A stretch of 64,000 nucleotides of DNA from Heterobilharzia americana (GCA_944470555.2 OX104127.1:43265934-43329933); one strand, 5' to 3'; positions 11,901 through 27,500 are shown, numbered from the stretch's first letter. Numbers and translations: made by a program. The notes: generated by a model from the sequence alone, not told the origin.

Positions 11901-14900
11901 ACAAGATCAAAGCTTTTCGAAGAAGAAAAGTGGTGGTGGTGGTGTAGCAACATTTATTAGTACTAACTGGTCCTCCTCCAACTATGTATGCTTCTGCTTC
12001 TCTAACGAAATAATTGAGTGCATTACCATCAAATGTCATCCCAAACATCTGAGCAAATACAAATACATATATATCACAAACATGTATGTCACACCTGACT
12101 GCACTTTCTCAGATTTGTCAACTTTTGCTGATAAATTCACTGAATTTGCTGCTCCGGTTCTGGGAAACTCCTTGTCTATTGTCTGTGGTGATTTTAACTC
12201 ATGTGACTACAGTTTCCTATTATCATTGGGTCATAAAAATATGGTTAACTTTTCCACTCGTCTTGACAACACCTTAGACTTTGCATTTACAAATGAACCT
12301 GGCATATATGAAGCCCGTAAACGGGCTCCACTGCTAATTCCGACCACTGTATTGTTCTTGTTTTGCCTAAAGTGTACGGAAAATTATACAAGAAAGCTTT
12401 TGCATACCTTTCAAGGAAAGTTCATTACAGATGCTATTCACAAGAAAACATATTACGTTTGAGAAGCATGCTTATAGAAACGGACTGGGATATATTTGCT
12501 GATGAAGTTTTAGACAACACTATTACCAATATCACAAGCTATCTCAGATTCTGTCTCGATATCTGCTGCCCTACTGAAACAATTTACATGAGATTTGACA
12601 GACTTTCCTCTCCTCATCTCAAGAGGCTTCGGAGAGAAAAGGAAAGGTTGTATAAGGCGAGAGATCACCCTGGCGTTAAAAGGCTTAACTGCCTAATTAA
12701 GTCTGAAATACAACGTCTGAATACTATATACAACAGAAGTTCTTATCGTGTAAGAACTCTTCCAATATATGGAAATTATTTAAAGAGCTTACTGGTAAAA
12801 AACAGATGACAACACAAACTCGTTCGGATGTCTGCACGTTAAACAAGTCATTTATACGTCGGCAAGCTAATTTCACCCTTCCTAATGTGCAAAATCAAGT
12901 GGATAGCTGCTTTCCAGGTTTCAATACAAATGATGTATTTAAATGTCTAAAGTCTTTGAATCCCTCCCAAAGCTTAGGTCCTGATGGTGTTTCTAGTATC
13001 ATATTTAGAAAATGTGCAGATATTTTATGTCATCCACTTACAGATATCTTCAATGTATCGTTCTCTAAAAACATAATACCCACTGCTTGGAAGCAGATAA
13101 AAATTGTACCTGTGCCTAAGCCATCTTCTGGATCAGATGTTACTTTTCGACCCATCGCTATAACTTCCCCTTTTCTGAAGACAATGGAGAAATTACTTCT
13201 GCTTGTGATTGAGCCTTCATTGATGGCCTTCAGAGATCCAAAACAGTTTGCTTACAAACACCGGAGGAGTACTTTAGATGCAGCTACTGTCTTGCATCAT
13301 AATATTGTTTCTAGTCTCGACAAAGGTGTTAAGTATGTCCGTTGTGCCTTTTTGGATTACTCATCAGCCTTTGACTCTGTTCCTAGACCACTTTTGTTAA
13401 ATAAGCTTGCCATAGCTCACACTGATCCATGGGTTACAAAATGGCTGCATTCTTATTTTTCTGAAAGGAAACAGTACACTATTCATAAAGGAATGCCTTC
13501 CACTTCATTGCTTACTGAAGCTGGTGTGCCTCAAGGTGCTGTACTTTCTCCTTTTCTGTTTCCCTTTTTTTGCACGATTTGCCTTATTCTGTTGAAACTA
13601 ATTTTATCAAGTATGCTGACGACCTGACGATTTCTATTCCAGTAAACTCTTCTTTGGATTGCTCGAAATTAAATGAATTCTTGTCTGAAGTTGGTAAATG
13701 GTCTCTCTCAAATGGTCTCAAACTAAACCCTTCTAAATGTCAGACTGTTAATTTTAGCCTCAGGCGTAAACAAGACTTATGTGAGCTGCTTAAATCTCAT
13801 GACGCCTGCTGCATCAATGGTATTTCTGCAGAAAGTAAATCGAGTGTGAACTATCTTGGGTTGTGTTCTACTTCTGACCTTTGTTGGTCGTCCCATATTT
13901 TATTGACTTGTAAAAAATCTTTCGTTTAACTTATTACGTAAAGAAATTGAGGCTTTCTGGTATAACTCAACTGCTTCTTTTACAATTTATTAATTCCTGC
14001 ATTTTACCTATTCTTCTATATTGTTCCCCATTAATCTTTCTTGGTCTTCTTAAAAAGGACTATGTTATGTTGCTTAGGGCTTTGAAGACAGTCAGCAGGG
14101 TGAGTGGTGTGTCTCTGGCTCAACTGATTAACACTGTAGTTGATCGACACATAAATTCCTGCAAGCTACTAGCTACAGAAATTTTAACTGATAGTGAGCA
14201 TCCACTTCATTTACAGCTCTCTCCATGTATCTCCTGATCACCAAAATTACATGGAAAGTTGCAACAGTCTCAATGAAATGCTTCGAGACGAAATACCAAC
14301 TGAAATGCAAAATGTTACTTCAGCATTTAACCACCTTGGGAAAATTCACAATATTCGTAGCTCAGAAGCATGGTCTCAGTGACAATGCAAACTCTGAGCT
14401 GGGTGCATTAATCGTAAAAGTTTCAATGTCATTTTAGACTAAATCATATTGTTTACAGAGATAGAGTAGTTAGTATTTCAAAACCACGAACATCTGAAGA
14501 GGAAGAGGCGAATGGCTGTGCACTAAGCTCGTCAAAACAGTGTATGAGCGAAATTCTTCGCCCCCTTGAATCATAACTGAGAACATCAAGATAAAATAAT
14601 GAAACGCAACGGAAAACATGACAAATAATCGTTGCTTTGACCATATGAAAGCAAAACCATACTCAACTAAGCATCGAAGATTGGAGGGGCATTAAGAAAC
14701 TGAAAAATGAAACTTATATCATTATGGATCCAGCTGACAAAGGGTGCACAACAGCAGTCATGGATAAAGACGACTATGTCAAAAAAAGGCAGACGATTTG
14801 GTCATAGATCGAGATGCACATCAACCAACTGATACAAACTGTATTCAAAACTTTGACTTTTACATTATCAAGACCTTAAAAAAGCTCATCAAAGTGGGAC

Positions 14901-17900
14901 AAATTTAAAACAAGACCAATGGGGAATGAAATCCAATGGACTTATTCTTCCATATTCCGATAGTAGACCTAAAATACACAAACCAAACATGCCTCTACAT
15001 GATACATATCTCTTCAAACACGCACAACTACGATATTCAAGTTTGATAGGATTAGTTGACTTATGCCTTATAACATATTGTCAATTCATAAGCAAACTTC
15101 CCAAACAAACGAAAGGAACAACAATGGGATTGCCTATAACCAGGACTAATTGAGGAAGCAGTAATGTAAAGATTAGAAATTGTTGTATTACGGTTGATCG
15201 GACCAAAACTTTGGGTCCGATATGTAGATGACACGTTTTCCATATAAAAACAAAACAATTGAAAAACGCTTAGAAACTTAGCAACAACGTTTCCAACGAC
15301 ATCAAATCTACAATTGAAGAAGAATCAAGCCAAAAACTTGCATTTTTAGATGTTCTGATTCCTAGAACGGTTTCGAAAAAGTTAGAAACTGAAGTATGCC
15401 GAAAAGCAACCCAGATGAATCAAATCTCCAACTACGGCAACAACAATTCACTAACATGCAAACTCAGTTGTATAAAGACATTGTTCAAAAGTGCGAAGAT
15501 ACACTGTAGTGCATCAACCTTACAGAGAAAAGAAGAAAACTATTTATTGACTGTCTTTCAGAAGAACAGTTATTCACATGACTTCATCAAAAGATATTTG
15601 TCAACTGCACCATCAAACAAAAATTCATCCTGGGAAACCAACAAACAGATTGTCTTACTCTGCATGAAGAATGTATTCGAGATTGCAATCAGATTACTGA
15701 AGCCTTACAGAATCGTTATAACTCACAAGCTGACAAAATCTCTTCACTCTGTGTTATACAGTTGAACGACAAAACAGCATAGGAAGACAGGTCAGACGTT
15801 ATCTACAAAATAATCTGCAGAAACTGAGAAAAACACTATATTCAACAGATTGGTCAGCCTCCTTCTATCTGTCTACATGAACACTAACTAGTTATGAAGT
15901 GTCATGACATATCTTCGCTAACATAAGTACACATGAATTTGACTGGGAAAATATAGAAATACTGGATAGAGGAAATACAAGGATTACTAGAGAACATTTA
16001 TAAGTATGGCAATCAAGTCAGTCAGAAATCACTGGGTCATCGCTGTCGCGATTATGTGAAGGATGCTATGCGATGAAGGTAACCTCTTCTTGATAACAAT
16101 CGTCAGGAAGTTGGAAGGAACTTGCAGAGACGTTCTTCAAAGCCACAACAGCCTTCTTCACCACTTTTAGAATGTCTTGTAGGTGAACTGAATGCTAATC
16201 TATAACTTCTGGTAGCTAGCCTTGAATCCATTGGGGCTTGGGTATATAGTTGCAATGATAGGTGCAACCGGTTCTTTTGCATCGGCCCGTTAAGGACGAC
16301 GATTCCGATGACCAATCAATCAATATCAACATAGGACCAGGCATTACTGCGTAACGGTCCGAGTTGCAACACATCATATCAGTACATCAAGTAGAAAGGT
16401 AGTGAGGCGCAAGATGAAGATAAGAGAATGCAGTCAAAAGAAATATCAAGTACCAAAAGAGAGAAACGAAGAATGAGAAAGTGGTGAGATTCGGTATAGC
16501 ATAGTTAAGACGAGGATAATGTGTGTATACATACGTGCCACTGACATCGGTTCTGAGCCATATCGCCTAGAGTCTCCAACCACTGGTTTCTCTTGTCCCG
16601 TGGACCCCAACCACCTAGTCTACATCGCCCCCCTACATGGCTCACACCAACAGTCAGAGACTTCATACATTGGTGCCATGTTTTAGTCTGGCCACCTCGA
16701 GCCTTTCGCCAGCCTGGACCTACTTCGGCCAACATTGTGTGACGAGGTAATAGGTGACTGGGCATACGTAGTACGTGTCTTAACCATCTCAATCGATGAA
16801 GGTTTATAACCTCGTCTACTGATTTACCTCTGCTCCCTAAAACTATACATCTAACTTCTGCATTACTGACGTGATGACACCATGGAATACGTCCTATACT
16901 ACGAAGGCAACGAAGGTCAAACACTTAAAGCCCCCTTATATCTTTTACTTTCAATGGCCATGTTTCACAGTAGAACAAAGCGGACTGCTGTGCAGTACGC
17001 GCGACCCTTAGTAGACAAACGGATGGCCACCAGAATGCAAAATAAATTTAGCATACACTACGACGTGATCAGAGTCCAGATAAGTGCTCCGGTAAGGGCA
17101 ACAGCCCTATATACACCATCTGTGGCTAATTATATTGAGATTTACTTGTGTCTAGGCTTGCATGGAAAGGAGTGGACGCTAAATAGTATATCGGAGGCAG
17201 CTGTACTGCAAGCTGTTATCGTGTACGAAGAAGTGATTTGTGTAAAACTGTGATGGAATAGCCGGATCAGATACTGCCCTATGGAACAGCTATTTTATGG
17301 TTTGCATAAAGGGTTATTATACTATTCAAGCGTCCAGATCGAAGATGGCTCTCTTGACAGACCACTCCCTCAACACTTCGACTTGAAGTTTTCATAAGTA
17401 CTAGGACAGAATAACGCTTCACACTTGATCTGATACAGATGCACAGCTTTGTGACTTAGGATTGTAGTTTATCGGACCTTATGTTAAACGAATGGAGATT
17501 ATAACCAAGAGCAATTGAATTGTGTTTTCAAACTAGTAGTATTTCTTCAGGAAGGTTTATATCCATGTCTCAGAGGAACAGTCAATCTTTTTTTTTACTA
17601 CACATACTCAATAGTACTAAAAGTGGGCACAGAGAAGTCTCCAAACACTGACTACTTAAATATCTCTTAGTGGTAGTGATACACAAGAGTAGTTAATTGC
17701 AAAAATGTTTCCTGAGATTAGGGATTCTGACCTGATGTTTTGGTAAAATACACTCTAGATTCCATAGCGTCTTTCATTCTCAATTAAACGATCAATGAAA
17801 GATAATTCTGTCATGATATAGTACAGAAAAATATCAATCACAAAAAAAAATCAGTGAATCAACACTTACATTATTAATTATGTCGGCAGAATTAGGAGTA

Positions 17901-20900
17901 TAATCAAGTAGAATTGGGCCAGGTGATATATTTTCACATTGACGACGTGTTGATTCAGTCATAAGACTAAATAATGGCATTTCATACTCTAACAGTATCA
18001 CTAGATCAGAATACTCACTCGGTGTAAGACGAATACGACGATCACTTGATAAAGGAATATAGGCATCAATCACTTCAACACCATCTTGAAGTATTCGATA
18101 TCCTTCAAACTGTTTATCCTCCACTGAAGCAAACATTCGAACACCTGTATTGACTATTTTTAATCCTGAATAATTTAGGCAAAATAAAAAAATTAAATTG
18201 TTTAAAAATATGACTTTAATAATAAGTATATGAATGTTCAATTGGCTTAGTAAAACTGTCACTTAAAATATACTCCCCATCTATGATTGAACACGTTTAC
18301 AATTATCCATCTAGATCAACCTAGGACTAGGCATTACTGCGTAACGTGCCGAGTTGCAACACATCATATCAGTACATTAAGTAAAAAGGCAGTGAAGTGC
18401 AAGATGAACAAAAGAAAACTCAGTCAAAAGAAATATCAAGTACCAAAAGAGAGAAACGAAGAATGAGAAAGTGGTGAGATTCGGTATAGCATAGTTAAGA
18501 CGAGGATAATGTGTGTATACATCTGCGCCATATCGCCTAGTCTCCAACCACTGGTTTCTCTTGTCCCGTGAACCCCAACCACCTAGTCTACATCGCCCCC
18601 CTACATGGCTCACACTAACAGTCAGAGACTTCATACATTGGTGCCATGTTTTAGTCTGGCCACCTCGAGCCTTTTTCCAGCCTGAACCTACTTCAGCCAA
18701 CCGTTAAACTGATTTAACTACCATGCTATTCGATAATAACCTAATCAGAAATACAACGACCAAAACATTTAGATTGCAATTCTAAGTATGAATGGGTTAT
18801 ATCATTCATTCTATGTGTCTTTCATTTTAAAAAACAAGTTTTCATCATGAGTTAGTATAAAACAATAATCCAAGTACAATAACACAAACCTATTGAATCA
18901 AAACCTCTTAGTTGATATTAACCAGAATTAAATACAACTATTTTCTTCAGAGGTAATGACCACTTGGTAGCCTTGATTAGTTAGTTGAAGAATTTTTATG
19001 ATAGTGTTTTAATTGGATAGTGGTGGTGCAGATGCAATTACATCTTAACTAATTCGTGATTTCGCTTTTCTCTCACAATCCTACTGATTTTTACGACTTG
19101 ATAATATTATGTCTATTTTTCACTTTGTTGCTCAGTATATTAATACAAGTTGAATTGCTAAGTAGCAATATCAGGTCCTATGTTGATAATGACTGACTGG
19201 ATACGTAACGACCCTACTTTTTAACCATTTCGGTAGAAATATATTCATATGATATTCAAACTTTATGGCATTCACAGTACTTTTTATGCTCTGAATACAT
19301 TAGTATTCTACTGAGACGATGACAAACTGCACGTGATCTATACACTTTACTTTATCAACATTGATATAGGTGTTACAAACTGGTCTAGATAGCCAACTTT
19401 CAGTCACTAGGTCACTTGCTTAAGTTTTATACGCTCCATCTATCAACATTTGGGGAGACACTTATTATGATTAGCTCTAACATAAGAGAAGTGGTCTCTA
19501 ACCTAAGATATGGAGTCATATGAGTCATATTTTTGATGTCATTTATTCATAATGGTTAAAAGTATATTTATGTTCAAGTATTCAAAATTTATTGCAAAGG
19601 CAGTTAATAGTTAGACAATAATAAACAAAGAATTTCATGAAAACTATGAACAAACCTCTATCCATATTTGTCAACACCATATTCTTTATGAGACTATTTG
19701 TATAGTATAGAAAACGGCAACGATTTCCTTCGACACCAGAACGAGAGAGTAGATTATTAGCACAGAACAATGATGTAGAAGACATAGTATCATCACTCAT
19801 CTTATCTTTAATCTGATAATAATCTCGAATTTTTGACCAAGTAGAATCAGTACTAGCATCAATGTAAGTAAATGGGCTCTCATGAAAGATTCGTGACTTC
19901 TTAGTTACATGTGTCGAGTCTAAGTGAAAAAAGATAATAATAATAATGATAAAGATCAAACTAATGGCTTTATTCTGAAACATATTTCAGGAATACTCTA
20001 CAGAAATCTCAGCATGCTAAATGGCATCAATTGGACAGAAATAGTGTATAGGCTTAAATAATAAAATAAGTAGAAATTATATGTATAAAAGATAAGAATA
20101 TTTACCCCATTTAACAAGTTTTTTACAAGTGTACAGTTAACTTAGACAATAGACAATCATATTAGAAATTAGATTCATAATATGTAAATAATATCAAACT
20201 GTGTACTCTTTAATTAGTTTGCTTTCAAAAACAAGAGTTGATTAGTTAGTAGATTGTTGATACTTTCTCCCTCATACAGGATGCGAGCTAAATACAGTAA
20301 TTGTAGACTTTTTATATTTAGTATGTGCATAAAAGTCATAGTCTTCCCTTAGGACCAAAACGTGGAGAGCTTTCAGTGATAAAACAACTCCTACCCAATA
20401 TTTACATGAGTTAAGATATTTGTTCACAATAATTCCAAGTAGAAGGTTTAGAGGAACATCACCAGTTCTAGTGTTATTGCTTGTATTACACTGTCGTTGA
20501 CTGGATCGAATTAATCAGTCTCTGTTGGCATATGGGCTCCTGTGCGGGTGCCTCGATATTGCCTGTCTTTTGTTTATGTATAGTAATGATGGGCAGTAGC
20601 TAGCAGTGGAATCCAGGATGTACATTTCGACCTATTTGGGACCCATCAGCTGGATGTATCCGCCTCCCAGTGAGTGATGTTATTTCCACTGGGACTCGAT
20701 CTCGGGGGCGATCGTTTCAAACGCGAGAGCGTTATCCACTACACCACCGAGCCACAATAGCCGATTCTTGTGCAACGGGTATAGGCTTAGTGTTATTGCT
20801 GATAATCTTCAAAGTTCTACACAATACACCACAACCTCTTTTCAGTGAAATAGGGACATGCAACTGTATATCGTTGAAACTTAAAGCGATATACCTCTCT

Positions 20901-21455
20901 GTGAGGCTTTATGCTGATGTTGTCTACCTAATATTTGTAAAATAGACAGAGTGAGTCAATAGGATATCGGTCGAAACCATCTCCTTTAGCTGTAACTGGA
21001 TAATGGAGTAAGCTGTTGATCGCAGAAGGTTTACATTTTTACTATTGGGAATAGAATTTCTGCTAATGAAGTTGATATTCATTCACTCATTTCTTTTTTT
21101 AATCCTACCATAATCACATTCATCTTATTATCTAACCTCTGCTATCTTATATATTTTGGATTTTAAATAAAATTATCGTGTTTTACGATACGTTTTACGA
21201 ATTTTTCTTAATTCAAAACACAATATGTTGCTGGCAAAAATGAATTTTCATCTATAGTTTTTCTATAAAACTGTTCACTTCATATTACTAACTAATGATG
21301 ATTTCCGCAAGACGATTTCTAAATTTGTCAGGTATTCTATGATGATATGTAGGATACTAAATATAACTTCCATATAGCATAAAACATAGTTCATTCAAAA
21401 AAAAAGCATTGTAGCAGATGCATTGGTAATTGGATACAGGCAATCACCTTGCACC

Positions 21456-21513
<58 letters not shown>

Positions 21514-24500
21514 TGTTTCTTGGGTTCCTAATGGAACATAGGGCTTCAGTACCACATAGCCATTCCACTCCGTTCTCTCCAGTCTTTTCAACCTGGCTCC
21601 ACGACAGCCTACAAGCTCTCATTTCTTCCTCGCACAATCTCCTCCATGTCACCCTTGCCTCGGATGCCAAACTCGTCGCATCCCATCTGGCTTCCACTGG
21701 AGGCCATGGCCTGGAGCGTGATGTCTCCGAATGTTCTTCTCAGTGCATGTCCAATCCATCTCCCCTTTCTTCATCTGCATATTTGTTCAGCGATAGCTTC
21801 TTGCCTCGTTGGTTCGTCGCCAGCTAGTCAGCCAGCCACAGTTCCTTCTTGCTTATTCTAACTATTCTCACCATCTGAGCTTCAGTAACTAGCCAGCGTA
21901 GGCAGTTGTTGATGAGTATCTGTAGTTTGTTGGAAATCCTTTACGTAACGCGCCAAGTCTCTCAACCATCACATAGAAGCACTGACTTAACATTAGCGTT
22001 GAAAATCCAAGTCTTGTTCTTTGTACTGAGTGCAGAAGATCTACACACAGCTTTCAGCTTAAACAACGCCTGTCTTCCTATGTTTCCGATCCTGACTTCG
22101 ACGTCCTAGTCCTCATCTGTGCCTGTGCCGCCACCTCTACTTGAAACGATGCTGCCTACATAGACGTAGGTGAAACAGGCTACTGTCTTTAAGTCTCTCC
22201 CGTTGATGGTCATTGGAGCTTGTTGTTGTTGTTGCTGTTGGTGGTGTTGATTGGGTATCTTCATCACCTCTGTCTTCTCTACGTTCACTTGAATAGTGTC
22301 CGATCTCCGCTGCCCTACCTCGCCTCTTCTGTTCACTTGCTAGTTCTCACCTGTAGATCTTCGAGTTTGTGTGAGATCAGACACAAATCATCATCATCGG
22401 CGAAATCCAAATCTTCTAGAATATTTTCCCCGGTCCAGCGTATCACCGTCTTCCCACCGCTCCTCACTGTTTGTTGTATGATCCAGTCCGCCACAATCAG
22501 GAATATCATGGGTGATAGTAGACAGCCTTGTTTTACTCCCGTCTTCACTTGAAAAGCATCACTGAGCTTCGCATCGTGAATTACTTGGCATGTGGCCTTT
22601 AGTTTATTACAATTACATAACATAAGACCAATTCCTAATGGGCATTTTAGAAGTTCGTCCATTGCCTTATTTCCCAATAAAAAAGGAATTTATGCTCGAT
22701 ATTATCCCTATCTGTGAACACTAAGATATTTCAACATACTTGTCATTAATATTTCAGCTTTTCACTGCTGATGCAATACTAAAAGGATGTTAGGAAACTT
22801 TCTATCCACTTGTGAGTTATATTTAACGCCCCGTCAACTGATAAAAGTTTTTCAATTTAAGGATTTGTGAGGATTTATTTATTGATTTCAGGTTGATATC
22901 CATCATGGACTGACATTACTTGAAGAAACATTGGAAACCTGGGAGCACTGGACAGCTGCTTCGTCCTAGGAAGTACAGACCACTGAACTACGACCCAGTG
23001 GTCCAATGGTGAGGTGCAGGCCACAGAACCTAAAGATCTTGGGTTCAACCTCTAACGGAATCATAGTGCACACTGCTGAAGAATCCCGTACTAGGGCGAA
23101 ACACGTGTTCATTGCTCTCAGGTTCCCAATGTTTCTCCAACTGATGTCAATTCATGATGAGTACCAACCTGAAACTAGTAAAAACTATGTTATGCTTATC
23201 TTTTCATTTCTCATAAATTTCTAACATTCATACAAGATGAATACCTATTCAACACACTATAAGTATAGATTAAAATAAGTGATATAAATATAATTGTTGC
23301 ATATACCAATCTCACTTAAATCACTATCTTTCTCTTCATATTCTGTATCTGCTTGATTAATTTTGTTGCCGTTAACAGGGATATCTCGTTTTGAAGTATT
23401 AATCCAAGGTAATGGTGCAATTTTCTCTAGGATAGCAATAAAAAAACCACCAGTATTTTGATCATGTGGTAAAACACGCCTACAACGTTCCAGATGAAGA
23501 TCTGTTACATTAATTGGAGGAAACAGAGAAGGACGTAGATGATTCTGTTGACTATATTGTAAAACACAAAATAGTAGATATTAATGTATTATAAGTAAGT
23601 TGTTTTTTTTTAATAGAAAGTCTATACACAATTATAAGTGAATACTCCATGAAGTGACGATGCACCACTAGGTAATCCTAGCATAAGAAATACTCTAGCT
23701 ATGGAGAGAAAATAATATCTAAGGATAAGATCATCACAAAACAAAATTAGCCAGAGAAACTAAATGTAAGACCATACACATTGGGTTGTGGACACTATCC
23801 ATCGAATACAGGTTACACAGTCAACGAAATCAAAGTTGATGGACCATTGAATTACAATCGAAGTGAAAAATTGAATTACCGTGTGTATAATTTTCTATTT
23901 TATAAACGCTATGAAATAGAAAAGAAAGGTCCAGTATGACAAGAGAAACTATGATTACAGCTGCACGGAAAAGTAGTATGAAGAGGTAAAATTTGCCGAT
24001 AGCAATAGTAGGTCAGTATTGTATTTGGTGCTATTTATTAATTTGTATTAAATGAGATGGGAGAGGGGAGAATCTTATAAGCAAACAGGACCATCACTCA
24101 TTGAAATGTATAATAGTCGCTTGCAATTGACTGAAACATTGCATTATTGCACAATAATGAGTTAGCAAGGTCAAACATGTAATTAGTTTCAAATTCTCAA
24201 CTGAAATCGAAAATACGAACTCATGGCTACAAGGAAATGCAGCACAGAAGCACTTCAGAGTCATTATGATGATATTGCTCAAATCAGAGCAGAAAAGCAC
24301 ACAACAATTGATTAGGGTTAGCAAGCTTATGCTTTAGATGAACTCAACGCATTTGTCTTCGCCCAAAACATTGAGAGGTTGTTAAGAACAGATATTTGTG
24401 AATGCAATAAATATAACAGCTAAATTAGTTAACATAAACGCAAACACTTCATCCTTTCTTATATTTCTTTCAATAAACCATTAACTGTTTTTTATTCAAT

Positions 24501-27500
24501 CATTTCTACTATCTGCAAGCTAAATAGTTGAAACAAATTGTTACTAAGGTGCCTTACACATGTTTGTTTTTGAAGTCCATGTGCTGAGAGATATTTGTGG
24601 TTATGAGCAATTCTCTTCTACTGTGCTCTCCAATTTTTACGAAAACTAATCTTAGAAATAAATTTATCTGTGGTGAAAAGCAACAGAGTGTGGTTACATT
24701 CAATGACTTTATATTGGTTTGAAACAAGCTGAGTCAATTCCAGTTTATATCGAAGTCAAACTTTAACTACTTGCAAACAACTAGTAGTATAGAGAAAAAA
24801 CTCAAGTAAGTATAACAAACTGTTACGTAAGATTTGAAAAAGACTTCAGGTATTAGAATGATAACAGCATTCAAGCTACATTCGCTTTCAATTTCCAATT
24901 CTTCAGAAGATACTTCTAAAAGATTTCGTAGGCGGTGATGAAGAATGAGATAGGAAAACATCATCAGTTGTGCACAATATAAGTATGATAATAATTGAAA
25001 AATAACTTGGAAGTAGTATTCATCATAGACTGAGAACAGTTGGGGAACCAATGAGAATACAGGGGCACTGGACAGCTGTTTCGGCCTGGTGTAGAACTCC
25101 TCGGCAGTACGCACCCACTACCCACCTAGGGACCGAACTCAGGACCTTCACGTTTCCCGGCGAACGCGTTAGCCATTCAGCAACTGGGTAGGTCAACGGT
25201 AGTCCACATAGCGCGACTATCACCCAAGGTCTTCAGTTAGCATCCACTCCACTTCACTTCCAACTGGTTAACCCTACAGGTCACGGCTTCTCATTAGAGC
25301 TTCGTGATATCCATCTGGAAGCAAGTCACTAATGAGCACTACACAGTAATGTATTTTTGAGATAATTGATAAACTGTTGTTGCTTACAGGCTTTAGTGAT
25401 AGTTAAATTGAGTGCCTAACTGTGCGCATAGATACAACTTACAAACATCGCTTACCTGGTCGTCAAACATCTATAGATATTTACATTAAAATTCATGTAG
25501 AAGGTAAAGAAATCAAGTAATGAAAAACAGTGACCAGCACAAAAATTATACAAAAAGAAACTTTCTATAAACCAATGAGACATACAATAAATAAAATACA
25601 CCATATAATTGTAATATACCCTGTAGGAACTTCCTCATAGGATGTGAACCAAACTCCTTTCTTGTCCATCACACGCCAACTGGTCAATCCAGGTCTTGCC
25701 TTAAATTTTCGCACATCAGAACCTTTGTTTTCATCGGAATTCAGTGATACGCATTCTAGAAGATCTGGCTCAACTAAACGAACTGTTCCCTGGCAAGCAT
25801 GTAGTATGCTAGCCACAACAGCCTCATTTTCCACTGGATTAAAACTACAGGTAGAGTACACAAGTCGTGAATAGTCTGTAGAACCTCCAACTGGGTCACG
25901 TAACAGCTCCAAACCCCTCTTTAAAATTCTGCATTGTAACGGATGTTCACCAATACCCAGATTGGGAGACCACCGTAACCACAGATCAGGATTTTTACGA
26001 AGTGTCCCATCGCCACTACACGGTACATCTGCTAGTATACGATCAAATAATAATTGATGTAGATCTCCTTGATCAGTCTAAAATCAAAATAGTTCAAGTG
26101 TTCACGAACACATACTAAAGTATAATTACTAATAGTGATGTATAGAACTATAAATGCTTTTAAGTAAAAAGTTATGTTTCAACACATTTCAGACAGAAGA
26201 AGAATGACGAAAATACTTCAAGATGGTGTGCTGATCGACAGAAGGAAATACACTCAGTAACCTTATGAATTGATGATTCAATAGAAATGTTCATAACAGA
26301 AGTTAAATTCATTTTACGTCAGTGAGAGTCTGGAAAAAATTATTTTCGTAATACGCATTCACTTAATTGAAAATATGCACTGAGTAGATTTGTGATCCAT
26401 AACTAGCATAGTGGAAAATCAAGACAAGTATGCGTAATACACAACAAAATGGTCTATGAAGGGTCTGTTAAGGGTCGAGTGTACTGTGCTGCAGTCCGCT
26501 CTGTTCTACTGTATGGTATTGAAACATGGGCATACAAGGTAGAAAACATGAGAAGGCTTCAGGTGTTTAACCACCGGTGCCTTCGTAGCATAGACCATGT
26601 TTCATAGCATCACCACACGAGTAATGCAGAAGTCAGACGTAGAGTTGTAGGCAGGAAAAGTATGACAGTTGATGCGGTTGTGAACCTTCATCGACTCAGA
26701 TGGCTGGGACATGTGTTACACAAGCATAACCACCATCTGCCTCATCACAAAATGTCGGCCAGAGTAGGTTCAGGATGAAAAAGACTCAGGGTGGAAAGAC
26801 TCGAACATGGTATCAATACATTAAGTCCTTGGCTGTTCATTTGAGCCATATAGAGTGATGCAGATTAGCTGGTTGGGGCCCACCGGACAAGAGAAATCAG
26901 TGGTTGGAGACTCTAGGTGATATGGCTCAGAATCGATGTCATTGGTGCAGATGCATACATATACTGTTCTTATATTAACCGCCATACTAAATCCCATCAT
27001 CTTTCTTCCTTTGACCGATTTTTCTTTCCTTCCTCATCTTCCATTTTTTTGACTAGTTACTTGATGTACTGATATAAGGTGTGGCAACTTGGAACGTTAC
27101 GCAGTAATGCCTGGTCCCATGTTGATCTTGGTGATGATGACGATGAATACAGTACACTGAACATCTTACACACACGGAGTAAAAAGTAAATGATAAGTAG
27201 CGTGCAAAAATTAAACGAAAATTGGAACCAATCTGATAGTGTTTACGTGATAATCATGAAAAGTTTCTTACCACCTTCGAAATAAGATAACTTTGGAGAC
27301 AATATTCAAAAATTTACTTCAAAAATCTCTTTCAAAAACTATGCATGAGAAATCGATAGACATGTCACAATGAAAGTGTCAGTAACTTAGAATTCGACTA
27401 AAATGTGTAAGAACTGTGCGAACAAATACGAAAGGTAAGATGATTGCTACCTATAGACTCTCTTCAAACAAATGGTGAAACGGGTTAACGTTCAGAAAGA

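Larger units (their letters stand above)
11719..14440 (+). mobile_element. CR1/Jockey-superfamily non-LTR retrotransposon, nearly full-length ORF2
   Basis: The order is an apurinic-type endonuclease (LSTNCRSLPNKVDYLQS, a QEKW catalytic Glu region, CGDFNS, RLDNTLDF), then RT (LNPSQSLGPDGVS; FRPIAITSPFLKTMEKL; FLDYSSAFDSVPR; GVPQGAVLSPFLF; KYADDLTI) and a thumb/C-terminal region. At least four frameshifts (near 12400, 12800, 13600 and 13940) break it, and the SDH motif expected after the endonuclease is lost. It sits antisense in NSUN2 intron 6. Exact clade is uncertain. Confidence 0.85.

Noticed and set aside
16103..16315. Minus-strand ORF as a gene
   Set aside because: No recognisable motif; it lies between retroelement fragments inside an NSUN2 intron.
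20604..20660. Active hammerhead at 20.6 kb
   Set aside because: An invariant core A is changed to G and stem II next to GAAA is mismatched; kept only as part of the retroposon.
21423..21827. Plus-strand ORF with a polytyrosine run
   Set aside because: It is the ATT microsatellite and the antisense of an RTE-like 3' end read in frame.
24767..25114. 115-aa minus-strand ORF
   Set aside because: It runs from a ribozyme retroposon into intron sequence and has no domain or codon signature.
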